From Chryseobacterium defluvii (GTDB taxonomy: Bacteria; Bacteroidota; Bacteroidia; Flavobacteriales; Weeksellaceae), in the NCBI RefSeq assembly GCF_003634775.1, contig NZ_RBXB01000002.1:248001-312000 (forward strand): DNA of 64,000 bases, in the 5' to 3' direction. Shown here piece after piece: positions 52,001 to 60,487 of this stretch. The notes below the pieces were generated by a model. That model was not told the DNA's origin. It saw only the letters and a list, made by a program, of their open reading frames with translations, and did no database searches. The position numbers were made by a program, and so were the translations under genes. Each line of letters begins with the position of its first letter. Position 1 is the stretch's first letter.

Positions 52001-52951
52001 GGGGAGCATTCTCCTCTTATTGTTCTTCATACATCATCAGAAGAACATGACGTTATTAATTCTTTCCGTAAGGAAGAAAACTCTTATTTCCTGTTAAAGC
52101 CCATAAAGTCAGAAGAATTATACAGGACTTTAAAGCATGTAGCAAAGCATACTGAAAAAGAAATGAGTAAAACAATATCATCACCGGAAACAGAAAAACC
52201 GTTATTTGAGCCTTCACTTCAGGTGTTGCTAGTAGATGATAACCCGGTGAATATGGTATTAAACCATAAAATGATGAAGTCGTTGATACCGGATGCACAA
52301 CTCACGGAGGCTACAGATGGACTTCAGGCCTTGGAACAATGTAAACAGAAACGCTTCAATCTTATACTCATGGATGTCCAGATGCCGGTAATGGATGGAA
52401 TTGAAGCTACAAAACAAATACGTTTGTTATCAGACTATGCAACAATTCCTATCATTGGAGTTACAGCAGGGAACGTTTTAGGTGAAAAAGATAAATGCCT
52501 TGAAGCGGGAATGAGCGATTTCCTGCCCAAACCTTTAAGGCAGAATGACCTTCTGGAAATGCTGAAGAAACATTTGAGTAATAAGGATACTAAGATAAAA
52601 AATGAAAATCCTTTAGAACCTGAGAAACATCTTGATATGAACCTTTTGAATGAACAAACCGGAGATGACGAGGATTTTAGAAAAGTATTCCTGAATCTGG
52701 TTGTGCAAGAGCTAACCCTCTCTGAAGAAGAATTAAAACTTGCCGCAACGAAAAAAGATTTAACAGGGGTAAAAGCTATTCTACATAAACTCAAAGGAAC
52801 AGCCGGAGTAGCAGGCTTATTAAAACTTGCCCAATCTTTTGCCAAGTGGGAAAATAAAATAGAAGAGGGTAATGACTATGCTTCCATGCAGGAAGAAATC
52901 GCTCAGGAAGTAGCAATAGGACTGAATTTAATTAAAAGTTTAATAAAATAA
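49046..52951 (+). CDS. Hybrid sensor histidine kinase: GAF-PAS(x4)-HisKA-HATPase-REC-REC-Hpt
   Basis: Soluble or peripheral phosphorelay kinase of 1301 aa from the ATG at 49046 (MNKYPIPENEEERIKKLEF). An in-frame TTG at 48908 would add a possible TM helix. Order: GAF at about 20-155 (SASLIAMMERDTQTIQSCVG); four PAS domains at about 165-665; HisKA with SHEIRTPLNG at about 680; HATPase with LLGNAVKFTEQG and DTGIGIPVEKQ; two receivers (ILMDYHMPVISG, LILMDVQMPVMDG); and an Hpt domain at the C-terminus with HKLKGTAGVAG. One chain thus holds a full phosphorelay. The next gene, a lone receiver, is the probable output. It heads the exopolysaccharide-like unit. Confidence 0.93.
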   Translation: MNKYPIPENEEERIKKLEFFDLLNLGKDPQLDVFAEVACLVCNCSASLIAMMERDTQTIQSCVGLPVDFVDRENTICQYSIATGEVLVINDTSLDERSCYNQMMKDAGVRFYAGVPLKDDEGYVLGTLCVIDFEPKTISDEQLGMLIKIGEAVTKMLMGKRKNIQAEYFEQTFSISNNLICVLDNHLMIKDVNPSFEKTFGLKKQQAQDQNFLTLLGEHCPMLRAQVETFPETQEEFKFTTSTIVDQSSIIIEWSLKQNQDRSEILCFGINITHLIEEKIKLESSERRFRSFFENAIGLMSMHDMEGYILAVNEKGRETLHYGADEIKGLNLKDLVPEKNWALLEQYIQRINENKEDFGTMILKTKEGEEMIWMYHNMVEINEDGNPYVISTALNVTERMMLERDLVYAKKMLEQTNAVAQVGGWEINLKTGSVFWSQSTKDIHKMDKTFEPNFESAVGFYEGESKDRIKFLFDRAVNKGIPYDEELQLIRNDGEVIWVRVKGIPEFEDGVCTKIFGIIQDIDAFKKVYLELAQKEAMLQSFINYVPAPVAMLDKDLNYLSVSRSWKDEFQMNNIELIGKSMFTVSQVPEERRKIYEEALEGKAYKNENMAIDAIHKDGKQHYNLEVRPWYLSGDSIGGIIISAQNITNVIKTNEELKKAKDLADIASKAKSEFLANMSHEIRTPLNGVIGFSDLLLKTPLNEVQTQYLNYINESGENLLNIINDILDFSKIESGKMDLLIEKSNIYDLVGQVVNVILYQSQKKNIELLLNIEQGLPKTIWVDESRLKQVLINLLGNAVKFTEQGEIELKVEKLDLNDKNMTLRFAVRDTGIGIPVEKQQHIFDAFTQENSSVSKRYGGTGLGLTISNNILKYMGSKLSLNSELQKGSVFYFDIEVPYEMASHDEDEDLRLNKVLIVDDNENNRIILQHMLAYKNIDSKLAANGMEALQILMRGERFDVILMDYHMPVISGLETIEKIKELFNTQGEHSPLIVLHTSSEEHDVINSFRKEENSYFLLKPIKSEELYRTLKHVAKHTEKEMSKTISSPETEKPLFEPSLQVLLVDDNPVNMVLNHKMMKSLIPDAQLTEATDGLQALEQCKQKRFNLILMDVQMPVMDGIEATKQIRLLSDYATIPIIGVTAGNVLGEKDKCLEAGMSDFLPKPLRQNDLLEMLKKHLSNKDTKIKNENPLEPEKHLDMNLLNEQTGDDEDFRKVFLNLVVQELTLSEEELKLAATKKDLTGVKAILHKLKGTAGVAGLLKLAQSFAKWENKIEEGNDYASMQEEIAQEVAIGLNLIKSLIK

Positions 52952-52961
52952 AAAACAATTT

Positions 52962-53318
52962 ATGTTGATTTTGATCGCTGAAGACGATGAACTGATTTTG
53001 AAAACAATTGAACACAAATTATTAAAAGAAGGACATGAAGTGATCCTGACCCGCAACGGGAAAGAAGCCATTGATACCCTGAAAAATAAAGATGTGGATC
53101 TTGCCATTACCGATATCATGATGCCTTTCGCTTCAGGAATTGAAATACTTTCATCCATAAAAACAATGGAAAAAAAGATACCCGTTATCATGCTTTCCAG
53201 TATGGGACAGGAAGAAGTAGTACTGAATGCTTTTGATATGGGTGCCTCCGATTTTATTGTAAAACCATTCAGCCCCAATGAATTGATGTTAAGAATTAAA
53301 AGATTTGTTCCAAAATAA
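52962..53318 (+). CDS. Single-domain response regulator
   Basis: Stand-alone receiver of 118 aa with no output domain. It has acidic residues AEDDE near the start, phospho-acceptor Asp in LAITDIMMPFASG (about 50), Thr/Ser in MLSSMG and Lys in FIVKPFSPNE. It starts 10 nt after the hybrid kinase and is 7 nt from the HEAT-protein start. It probably takes phosphate from the kinase Hpt and acts by protein contact, perhaps with the HEAT-repeat protein or the glycosyltransferase. That target is inferred. Confidence 0.93.
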   Translation: MLILIAEDDELILKTIEHKLLKEGHEVILTRNGKEAIDTLKNKDVDLAITDIMMPFASGIEILSSIKTMEKKIPVIMLSSMGQEEVVLNAFDMGASDFIVKPFSPNELMLRIKRFVPK

Positions 53319-53325
53319 AATCATA

Positions 53326-54402
53326 ATGCTTCTTTTAACCAACTCAAACTCAATTCATTACCTTTTCCTTGTTTTTTTGGGAATGCTGTCATTGGTGGTA
53401 TTATTAATAATAGTAGTGCTTATCTATAGCTTTTATCAGTATAAAGAATCTGTTCGGGTTTCCCAATGGTCCGGTATCATTAATGAAAAAGTAACTGAAA
53501 CCATTGTATATGATGAAGGAGAAATAGCTCCGAACAATAGTTTTGCTGCATTTTCCGATTACCCGTTATTCAGAAACTTATTCCTGAAAAAGCTGGTAGA
53601 AACGGATAATAAATTTTCCGGTGCTGCACAGAACAAAATAAAAGACTTATTCAATGATTATAACCTTCAGAATGAAGCTTTCAAAAAGCTTAACCAGAAG
53701 CAACCTTATCTGATTGCAGGAGGTATACAGGAGCTTACCGCCATGAATGTTGAGGCGGCACTTCCAAAAATTTCTTCATTTTTAACCCATCCTTCCGTTC
53801 AGGTGTACCAGGAAGCCCAATATGCGATGGTAAGCTTTAAAGGTTTTGAAGGATTACATTTTTTGGATACAATTTCCACTAAAATTTCTGAATGGCAGCA
53901 GCTGCGTTTGCTCATTTCCATTACAGATATCCCGGCGGACTATGATGATACACTTAAAAACTGGCTTGAAAGTTCCAACGATACGGTAGTTATTTTCACC
54001 CTCCGTTTATTGAAGAAATTTCAGCTCTTATCCCTTTATCCAATGGTTATGAATTTGCTCAATCATCCCTCTGTTGAAGTAAGGATACAGGCTGTAAAGG
54101 CGCTTCAATCGCTGGAAAATTCTTCTACTATTACGGAACTTACGGATATTTATCCCCATCAGCCTTTTGAAGTACAGCTGGAGATCCTCCGGGTAATGAG
54201 AGTGCTGAAAGAACAATGCTGCGCAGGATTTTTACAGCAGCAATTGGTAGAAAACCCTTTTTCCGCGGTCAAAATTTATGCAGCAGAAGCTCTTTTTTCG
54301 CTGGGCCATCATGATTATCTGGTGCAGGTTGCCAACGATAAGGCTTCATCAGAACAATTGGTCCAAATTATTAAACACGCCTTACAGGAAAAAATATGCT
54401 AG
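53326..54402 (+). CDS. Membrane-anchored HEAT-repeat protein
   Basis: Protein of 358 aa from ATG 53326. One N-terminal TM helix (YLFLVFLGMLSLVVLLIIVV, about 12-31) is followed by a long alpha-helical region with HEAT-like repeats, for example AALPKISSFLTHPSVQVYQE, MVMNLLNHPSVEVRIQAVKA and FLQQQLVENPFSAVKIYAAE. HEAT arrays serve as protein-binding scaffolds. It lies between a lone receiver and a glycosyltransferase and overlaps the latter by 7 nt, so it may link phosphorylation to polymer synthesis. This role is inferred. Confidence 0.82.
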   Translation: MLLLTNSNSIHYLFLVFLGMLSLVVLLIIVVLIYSFYQYKESVRVSQWSGIINEKVTETIVYDEGEIAPNNSFAAFSDYPLFRNLFLKKLVETDNKFSGAAQNKIKDLFNDYNLQNEAFKKLNQKQPYLIAGGIQELTAMNVEAALPKISSFLTHPSVQVYQEAQYAMVSFKGFEGLHFLDTISTKISEWQQLRLLISITDIPADYDDTLKNWLESSNDTVVIFTLRLLKKFQLLSLYPMVMNLLNHPSVEVRIQAVKALQSLENSSTITELTDIYPHQPFEVQLEILRVMRVLKEQCCAGFLQQQLVENPFSAVKIYAAEALFSLGHHDYLVQVANDKASSEQLVQIIKHALQEKIC

Positions 54403-56501
54403 AATTTTCACATATCGTTTACGAAGTCGTTATATGGTTGTTTTTGCTGTACGGTTCAGCTGTAGCGATTATTTATGGATGGATAGGAGTGTATGCTTTA
54501 GGAGCTGTAATACGCTATAAAAAAGAAAATACATTTACGGATTACAATATTATCGCCGTCAACCCCAATGCGCCTACCTTTAGTCTTATTGCTCCGGCAT
54601 ACAATGAAGGAATGACCATTGTGGAAAATGTAAGATCTCTCTTATCGCTGTATTATCATAATCTGGAGATTATCATTGTAAATGACGGCAGCAAAGATGA
54701 TTCCATGCAAAAGCTGACCGAAGCTTATGAGCTGGAATCCATATCCTTCTTTGTGCAGGGAGAAATAGAAACCAATGCGATAAGAAGTATTTATAAAAGT
54801 AAAAATCCCGCTTTCAAGAAACTTATCGTGGTAGATAAAGAAAATGGAGGGAAAGCAGATGCTTTGAATGTTGGAATTAATGTTTCTTCGGGAGATTATC
54901 TTGTTTGTATCGATGTAGATTGTATTCTTGAACAGGATGCAATTCTTCGCCTGGCAAAACCATTCCTGGAAGAAACAGATAAAAAAATCATTGCCTGTGG
55001 CGGAGTGATCCGTCTTGCCAACAACTGTAAAATTGAAAATGGTAAGGTGGTAGACGTGAATATGCCTAAAACATTATTGGGAAAAACCCAGGCTTTAGAA
55101 TATATCCGAGCTTTCGTGCTGGGAAGGATGGCTTGGTCAAGAGCTTCCGGGCTTATCTTGATTTCCGGCGCTTTTGGTGTTTTCGACAGGAAAATTGTGC
55201 TGGCCTGTGGCGGATATGACAGGAATACGGTAGGAGAGGATATGGAGTTGGTGGTCCGCATGCGGAAATATATGGAAGAAAAGAAGGAGCCTTATGAAGT
55301 CATTACCATTCCTGATCCTTTATGCTGGACGGAAGTTCCGGAAACTAAAGAAATTCTAAAAAAACAACGTAACCGATGGATGCGGGGAACTATGGAAACC
55401 CTTTGGAAGCATCGCAAAATGATATTTAATCCGAAATATGGTAAATTGGGAATGATCAGTCTTCCTTATTGGCTTTTTTTTGAGTTTCTGGGCCCCCTGA
55501 TAGAATTTTTGGGATATATTATTTTTATTGTTTTTTTGTTATTAGGAATTATTAACTGGCAATTTTCTACCGTATTGTTTGCTTTAGTGATCTCCACAGG
55601 TTTTCTTTATTCCATATACGGCATATTGGTAGACCTGGTAAGCCGACAGGTGTATACGAAAAGAAAAGATTTTCTCACCCTCATTGGGACCGCTTTCCTG
55701 GAACCATTTTATTTTCATCCTATTGTGGTCAAAGCAAGCATAAAAGGTTTTATAGATTACTTTAAAAAATCTCATAGTTGGGGAGAAATGACAAGACAGG
55801 GCTTTAATCAAAGCGCTCAGCATTTACCTTTTAAAGAAAGAGTGGCTGCTATTCTTACAATGAGCCTTAGAACATGGGGAGTGTTCACCATCGTTTTTTC
55901 TGTCCTGTTTTTATCAGGAATAACGGTAGAATGGCTTTGGTACCATTATTATGTTTCCGGATTGAATGTCTCAGAGATAACTCAAGACCTTTTCATGGAC
56001 AACCTTATATTTATGTTTAAGCTTATATTCGGGATTGGAATTATTTATCTGTTGCTGAATTTTATAAAAGAAAGCTGGGCAAAGACTGTAATCATCGTCA
56101 TAGGTTTATTCGTTATTATAACTCAATATATTTTGTTCCTGTATTTTTCGGAAACCCATCAACTTTTAGGCGCAGATATTTTAAACTATAGTAAAGCAGA
56201 AATAGAGCAGAATTTAGAGCATAGCGGAATGCTTAATTTTAAAAATTTTGCATTATTGGGGCTCTTACTTATCGCAGTATTTATTCCCTTTTGGCTGGCT
56301 GCTAAATCAGCTTTTAAATCCATGTATGTGGGGCTTGCATTTTTGTGCATAGGGTTAGCAGCTTTATGTATTCCAAAAGATTTACTAAAATCTAATGATT
56401 TCTACCATATTGATAAACTTAATCAGAAAGCGGCAAAAAGTAAATGGGATTATTTTTTCAACTCCAATACGGACGATTTTATTGATGAACATTTGAAATA
56501 A
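54396..56501 (+). CDS. Membrane glycosyltransferase family 2 (PgaC/BcsA-like processive synthase)
   Basis: Inner-membrane enzyme of 701 aa. An N-terminal TM helix precedes a GT-A domain with PAYNEGMTI, VNDGSKDDS (UDP-binding Asp), DVDCIL (DxD), TVGEDMELVVRM (catalytic E-D) and KKQRNRWMRG (Q-x-x-R-W). This D, DxD, D, QxxRW set marks processive beta-glycan synthases such as poly-GlcNAc or cellulose synthase. Several TM helices follow at about 350-420 and 490-660. It overlaps the HEAT gene by 7 nt. The convergent YaiO-type barrel could be the export pore. No PilZ domain was recognised, so control may run through the receiver. Confidence 0.9.
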   Translation: MLEFSHIVYEVVIWLFLLYGSAVAIIYGWIGVYALGAVIRYKKENTFTDYNIIAVNPNAPTFSLIAPAYNEGMTIVENVRSLLSLYYHNLEIIIVNDGSKDDSMQKLTEAYELESISFFVQGEIETNAIRSIYKSKNPAFKKLIVVDKENGGKADALNVGINVSSGDYLVCIDVDCILEQDAILRLAKPFLEETDKKIIACGGVIRLANNCKIENGKVVDVNMPKTLLGKTQALEYIRAFVLGRMAWSRASGLILISGAFGVFDRKIVLACGGYDRNTVGEDMELVVRMRKYMEEKKEPYEVITIPDPLCWTEVPETKEILKKQRNRWMRGTMETLWKHRKMIFNPKYGKLGMISLPYWLFFEFLGPLIEFLGYIIFIVFLLLGIINWQFSTVLFALVISTGFLYSIYGILVDLVSRQVYTKRKDFLTLIGTAFLEPFYFHPIVVKASIKGFIDYFKKSHSWGEMTRQGFNQSAQHLPFKERVAAILTMSLRTWGVFTIVFSVLFLSGITVEWLWYHYYVSGLNVSEITQDLFMDNLIFMFKLIFGIGIIYLLLNFIKESWAKTVIIVIGLFVIITQYILFLYFSETHQLLGADILNYSKAEIEQNLEHSGMLNFKNFALLGLLLIAVFIPFWLAAKSAFKSMYVGLAFLCIGLAALCIPKDLLKSNDFYHIDKLNQKAAKSKWDYFFNSNTDDFIDEHLK

Positions 56502-56521
56502 GAGATTAAATAATGAGTAAT

Positions 56522-56566
56522 AAACAGTTTCGGGCATTTTCTTTGAAAATGCCCGAAACTGTTTTT
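56522..56566. terminator. Bidirectional terminator between glycosyltransferase and YaiO genes
   Basis: A 19-bp perfect stem (arms AAACAGTTTCGGGCATTTT and its complement) with a CTTTG loop and flanking A/T tracts. Confidence 0.9.
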
Positions 56567-56572
56567 ATATTT

Positions 56573-56603
56573 GATTCCGGCGGGCTTTCAGCCCGCCGGA
56601 ATC
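56573..56603. repeat. Second perfect GC-rich hairpin beside the YaiO stop
   Basis: A 14-bp stem GATTCCGGCGGGCT/AGCCCGCCGGAATC with a TTC loop ends exactly before the YaiO stop codon. It shares the core CGGGCT-AGCCCG with the hairpin at 48724. Confidence 0.8.
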
Positions 56604-57851
56604 TTAAAACTTCTTAGTATATCCTACCAGTAAATCGAACTGATTTCCTTTCTTGTTAGGTAGGTATTCCTGATTGTAATACACTGTGGATACAGAAAAT
56701 AAATTCGTCTTTTGGATAGAAAAATTATATTCCGCTCCTATTTTAAAGGTTTTAAGCTTAAAGCTTTCATTTTCAAGCAAATTATTGCGGTATTCTTCAG
56801 GACTTATTCCTGTTCCCACCTGGAGAGCGAAATAATCCTGTGCACTTTTAGTATAATACCGAACGGTTCCAGTATAGGAATGAGCAATATTTTCTTTATT
56901 AGGAGTGATGTAAGTGCGTAGATTGAACCAGAAATTTTTATAATATTTCCCGGCAGAAGCGGTAAGCATCCATATATTGTCGGTAAAATAAATCTGGCGG
57001 TAGCCGATTTCAGCTTCAAAGCCCTTTGGAAGATTTGCATTTAATGAAGCGCCGGTTCGGTATTTTGGAAATATGCCTACATCATTGGAATATCCACCAC
57101 CTATATAAAGATATAAAGTTTTGGATAATCTTGGATAAGCTTCTAACTCTATTTGTGTTCCGCTTTCCGCAAATTTGTTGGCATAATTTCCTCTGAGGAT
57201 AACGGGTCCGATTGGGGTGATTCTCTTGTAATGGATTCCTACGATATGCCAGTCGTTATCAAATTGTTCGTCAAAATGAGAATAATTATAAATGATACCG
57301 ATTGCATTTTTAGCCGTAAATTCATTGATTCTTATAGCAAGACCCGTAGCTTCCGTATTTTTTGGATTAATGCTTAACACAGTCTGAATTGCTTTCTCGG
57401 CTTCAATATAATTTTTATTGGCAAAATGGGTTTTTGCTTTTAATAACCAAAGAGATTCCGATTGAGGGTGGTATGATAATCCTTTGTCAAGAATTTCTAT
57501 AGCTTTTTCATTTTGATTATTCCAATACTCCAGAGAGGCATAGGCGATAAAATAATCTTCGTCGCGAACATCTTTTTTTCCAAGTTCATCAAATACTCCT
57601 CTTGCAGATGCCCAATCCTTATTCCATGTATATAGCCTTCCCAGAAAAATAGAAATATCAGTATAATCAGGGGCTTTTTCCAACGCCTTTTTGGCAAGGG
57701 TAATAGATGTGTTATAATCTTTTTGTTCAAAAGCAGTAGTTCGCGCCTGGGCAAATAATTCATCTGCAGTTCTATTTTCCTGACTGTAGAAAAATGGGGA
57801 AATAAATAATAACAGGTATCCCAGTGATTGTCTCATTGAAGATGTAAGCAT
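56604..57851 (-). CDS. YaiO family outer-membrane beta-barrel protein with TPR domain
   Basis: Outer-membrane protein of 415 aa with a signal peptide (LGYLLLFISPFFYSQ, about 9-23). TPR repeats lie at about 25-165 (ALEKAPDYTDISIFLGRLYTW, then GLSYHPQSESLWLLKAKTHF). A barrel of about 240 residues follows and ends in an aromatic residue (LVGYTKKF). This periplasmic TPR plus barrel layout is like PgaA and other exopolysaccharide export pores, though shorter. It converges on the glycosyltransferase gene. A -7-like TATATTTG is at 57895-57902 on the minus strand. I infer polymer export. Confidence 0.88.
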   Translation of the reverse strand: MLTSSMRQSLGYLLLFISPFFYSQENRTADELFAQARTTAFEQKDYNTSITLAKKALEKAPDYTDISIFLGRLYTWNKDWASARGVFDELGKKDVRDEDYFIAYASLEYWNNQNEKAIEILDKGLSYHPQSESLWLLKAKTHFANKNYIEAEKAIQTVLSINPKNTEATGLAIRINEFTAKNAIGIIYNYSHFDEQFDNDWHIVGIHYKRITPIGPVILRGNYANKFAESGTQIELEAYPRLSKTLYLYIGGGYSNDVGIFPKYRTGASLNANLPKGFEAEIGYRQIYFTDNIWMLTASAGKYYKNFWFNLRTYITPNKENIAHSYTGTVRYYTKSAQDYFALQVGTGISPEEYRNNLLENESFKLKTFKIGAEYNFSIQKTNLFSVSTVYYNQEYLPNKKGNQFDLLVGYTKKF

Positions 57852-58059
57852 TAAGGTCAGAAGTTTTATTTTGTGAATTGTATATTTATAATAACAAATA
57901 TATTGAAGTTTTTTATCAGAAACTATATATTGTTAGTTAATGCTCCTTTTTTTGTATGATTTTTTGGTTATCAACATGAAAATAAAACTCAAGGGGGAAA
58001 TTAATAAAAGTGAACTTTAGCTTCCACTTTAATTTCAATCAGTAATTAAAATGTATGAC

Positions 58060-58677
58060 CTACAGACTTTCAAGCTCGGCTTCAATATTTTCTTTTGCCT
58101 GCTTCTCGTATTTTGATTTAAAATACTCGGTTTTAAAAATATGATCAAGCTCTGAAAAATGTTGAAGCACCTTTTTTCTTCCTGGTTTATACAAAAGATC
58201 GGGATAGAAAGAATATTCCTTTCTTATCTTTTTTGTGTACTTAAGATAGGCTTCCGGATCTTTTCCGAGGACGGAAAGATCAGCATCCAAAAGATAATTA
58301 GTATCATGATGTCCGGAAATCTGATGTGTTTTTGTAGTCAAAATCTGTTCGAAAACATCTTTGATGGTTTTTTTGTCAACCTTTAGCTTTTCAAGCCTGG
58401 AAACAGCAAATTCGGCACTTTTTTCTTCGTTGGATTTTGAAGTGACATCATAAATAATATCGTGATAAAAAACAGAAAAAGTAATAGTTGTGAAATTGAG
58501 AATTTGATCTCTTACTGCTTCCAGCTCAGAGAACATGCTGTTCAGATGCTCAAGATTATGATAAAAGCGTCCCTTACCGGAATGTTTTTTCTCAATTTCA
58601 AGCCAAAGACTTTCAATAAGATTCAGGTCTTGTGAAAACTGCTGGGAATTTCGTACAAACCTTTCTTTCAGATCCAT
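58060..58677 (-). CDS. HD-superfamily metal-dependent phosphohydrolase-like protein
   Basis: Cytoplasmic protein of 205 aa from the ATG at 58677 (MDLKERFVRN). The metal-binding pattern includes RFYHNLEHL at about 40-48 and FSVFYHDIIYD (His-Asp pair) at about 68-78. This matches predicted HD phosphohydrolases of the COG4339 type. The substrate is unknown. It is separated from the rhodanese gene on the same strand by a hairpin. Confidence 0.82.
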   Translation of the reverse strand: MDLKERFVRNSQQFSQDLNLIESLWLEIEKKHSGKGRFYHNLEHLNSMFSELEAVRDQILNFTTITFSVFYHDIIYDVTSKSNEEKSAEFAVSRLEKLKVDKKTIKDVFEQILTTKTHQISGHHDTNYLLDADLSVLGKDPEAYLKYTKKIRKEYSFYPDLLYKPGRKKVLQHFSELDHIFKTEYFKSKYEKQAKENIEAELESL

Positions 58678-58690
58678 GCTTAACAAATTA

Positions 58691-58721
58691 AAAATAAAAA
58701 GGAACTTTTTAAAAAGTTCCC
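58691..58721 (-). terminator. Rho-independent terminator after the rhodanese gene
   Basis: The minus strand stem GGAACTTTTT/AAAAAGTTCC is followed by T-rich sequence. It overlaps the last codons of the rhodanese gene. Confidence 0.65.
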
Positions 58722-59008
58722 TGATTTGCTTCCAAAGTGGCTTTTAATTCAGCCCAGCCTCCGCCGTTATAGCCTTCTTTTAATCCTTGTGAATTAAGAT
58801 ATTCCAATGCCTTTCCGCTTCTGTTTCCACTTCTGCAGAATAAGATCACAGGTTTTTCAATAGATAAGATTTCATCTTTTCTATCTTCTACCTCACCTAA
58901 AGGAATATTTTTAGCACCTTCTATGTTTCCGTCCATTTCCAGTTCCATGGGCTCACGAACGTCGATCAATTCATAATTTCCTGATTTCAATACTTCTGTT
59001 AACGACAT
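58709..59008 (-). CDS. Rhodanese-like domain protein
   Basis: Cytoplasmic single-domain rhodanese of 99 aa. It begins LIDVREPMELEMDGNIEGAKNIP-like sequence and has the active-site loop FCRSGNRSG with catalytic Cys at about residue 67. These proteins carry sulfane sulfur or handle thiols. No clear partner adjoins it. Confidence 0.92.
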   Translation of the reverse strand: MSLTEVLKSGNYELIDVREPMELEMDGNIEGAKNIPLGEVEDRKDEILSIEKPVILFCRSGNRSGKALEYLNSQGLKEGYNGGGWAELKATLEANQGTF

Positions 59009-59120
59009 AATAAATTATTTTTAGTCCTGAATAATAATAACGAAAATACGCAAAATTCTCCTGACTTTTCAATACTTTCGAGAGATATTTTTGATGATGG
59101 ACAATAGAGAGCGATTAAAA

Positions 59121-59146
59121 TAAAAGCCATCTATTCAGATGGCTGT
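59121..59146 (-). terminator. Terminator after the outer-membrane protein gene
   Basis: On the minus strand AGCCATCT pairs with AGATGGCT across a short loop, followed by TTTTATTTT. It lies 8 nt beyond the stop codon. Confidence 0.7.
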
Positions 59147-59152
59147 ATATTT

Positions 59153-60382
59153 TTAAAATAAGGTATATCCTAAAATCAAAGATATTGTTTGATATTTACT
59201 TTTCCAGTATACATAATCATCCAGGAAAGATCTTGGTGAAAGATATCTTAATTCGGCGCTGAACCTGTCATTATACTTATAACCGGCTCCCAAAGCAATA
59301 TTATTTCCGGAAGATATAGCCAAATGATTATCGTATTCAAAATCTATTTGGGATTTCTTCGATGAAAAATCGAGTACATAAGCAAAATCAACAAAAAATT
59401 TCGATTTATCGTTCAGAAAGAAATAATGTCTTATTCCCACAGGAACTTCAATAGATGAATATTCTACACTTCTTGTAGCAGTTAAGATAGATGTGTATCC
59501 ACCATCAAATGAAACTTCTTTGCTGGATTTGTAAGATTGATAAGTCGGCTCTACAAAAGCAGACCATTTATTTTTATTGAACGGGAAAATATATTCCAAT
59601 TCAATTCCTATTCTGAAATTGAGTTCAGAATCGAAATCAGTATTTCTTACACCGAAATTTTCGTTTCCGATAGAAAGAGAAGATGAGTTGATACCCGGTC
59701 TTATTGTTACATTGAACATATCTCTTTTAGCAGTCTGAACAGTATAATCAGTATTTTTAGTTTCTGAACCTGTGGACCCGGTAGAACAAGCATTAAATTT
59801 ACTGAAAATATTTACAAGATCTTTTTTAGAATATTTTGCATTATCAATTTCATTGCCTGTAATTCCGCATTTTAAATCAGCTGAGATCTGATCTTTATAT
59901 TCTTCATTATAAGCTATGCTTCCGTTTCCTATATTGTAGTTTTTGTAAACCAATTGCTTAATTTCGGAATTGTCAACACTATAGAAAAACCTTCTGATAT
60001 CATCTTGTTCATAAGATAGTAAATCTGCCTTCCCGTCGATCAGATATCTTAAAAGCAATGTTTCCTGATGAAATTCAGGTTCCTTTTTTTCAGAAATGTC
60101 TGTGAGTTTCAAAGAAGAACGGTCAATTTTCACTGTTTCTCTTACAAATCTGTATGAACCTACTCCGAATTCCTTAATATTATTGGTATTTTCTCTTTTT
60201 ACATCAGAAGCATCGGATAGCTTGTATTCAATTTCTTTAGGATTATTTTTCCATTCCGAATTTTTGATAAGGACTTCCTGCTTCTCTCCCGAATTATTGA
60301 TTACGTATCCGTTTTCAAACTTAATCTGGCTCTGGTATGCGGTAAATGCCAACAAACAAGCCACTAAACTCATTTTTTTCAA
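59153..60382 (-). CDS. Outer-membrane beta-barrel protein with N-terminal extra domain
   Basis: Protein of 409 aa with a Sec signal peptide (MSLVACLLAFTAYQSQ at about 4-19). Residues about 20-200 form a separate soluble domain, starting with the repeat-like FENGYVINNSGEKQEVLIKN and containing Cys at about 173 and 198. Residues about 215-409 look like an outer-membrane barrel (FNVTIRPGINSSSLSIG and further strands, final residues LILGYTLF). Similar proteins occur in Flavobacteriia without assigned roles. It is monocistronic. Confidence 0.72.
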   Translation of the reverse strand: MKKMSLVACLLAFTAYQSQIKFENGYVINNSGEKQEVLIKNSEWKNNPKEIEYKLSDASDVKRENTNNIKEFGVGSYRFVRETVKIDRSSLKLTDISEKKEPEFHQETLLLRYLIDGKADLLSYEQDDIRRFFYSVDNSEIKQLVYKNYNIGNGSIAYNEEYKDQISADLKCGITGNEIDNAKYSKKDLVNIFSKFNACSTGSTGSETKNTDYTVQTAKRDMFNVTIRPGINSSSLSIGNENFGVRNTDFDSELNFRIGIELEYIFPFNKNKWSAFVEPTYQSYKSSKEVSFDGGYTSILTATRSVEYSSIEVPVGIRHYFFLNDKSKFFVDFAYVLDFSSKKSQIDFEYDNHLAISSGNNIALGAGYKYNDRFSAELRYLSPRSFLDDYVYWKSKYQTISLILGYTLF

Positions 60383-60487
60383 GGTGGTAAATATTATTCT
60401 ATAGTTAATTATTTTAAAGGATTTAACACGAATACATAGCGAATATCATTTGTGTTTAAATACGGCGGCAAATTTATAAAATAATCT

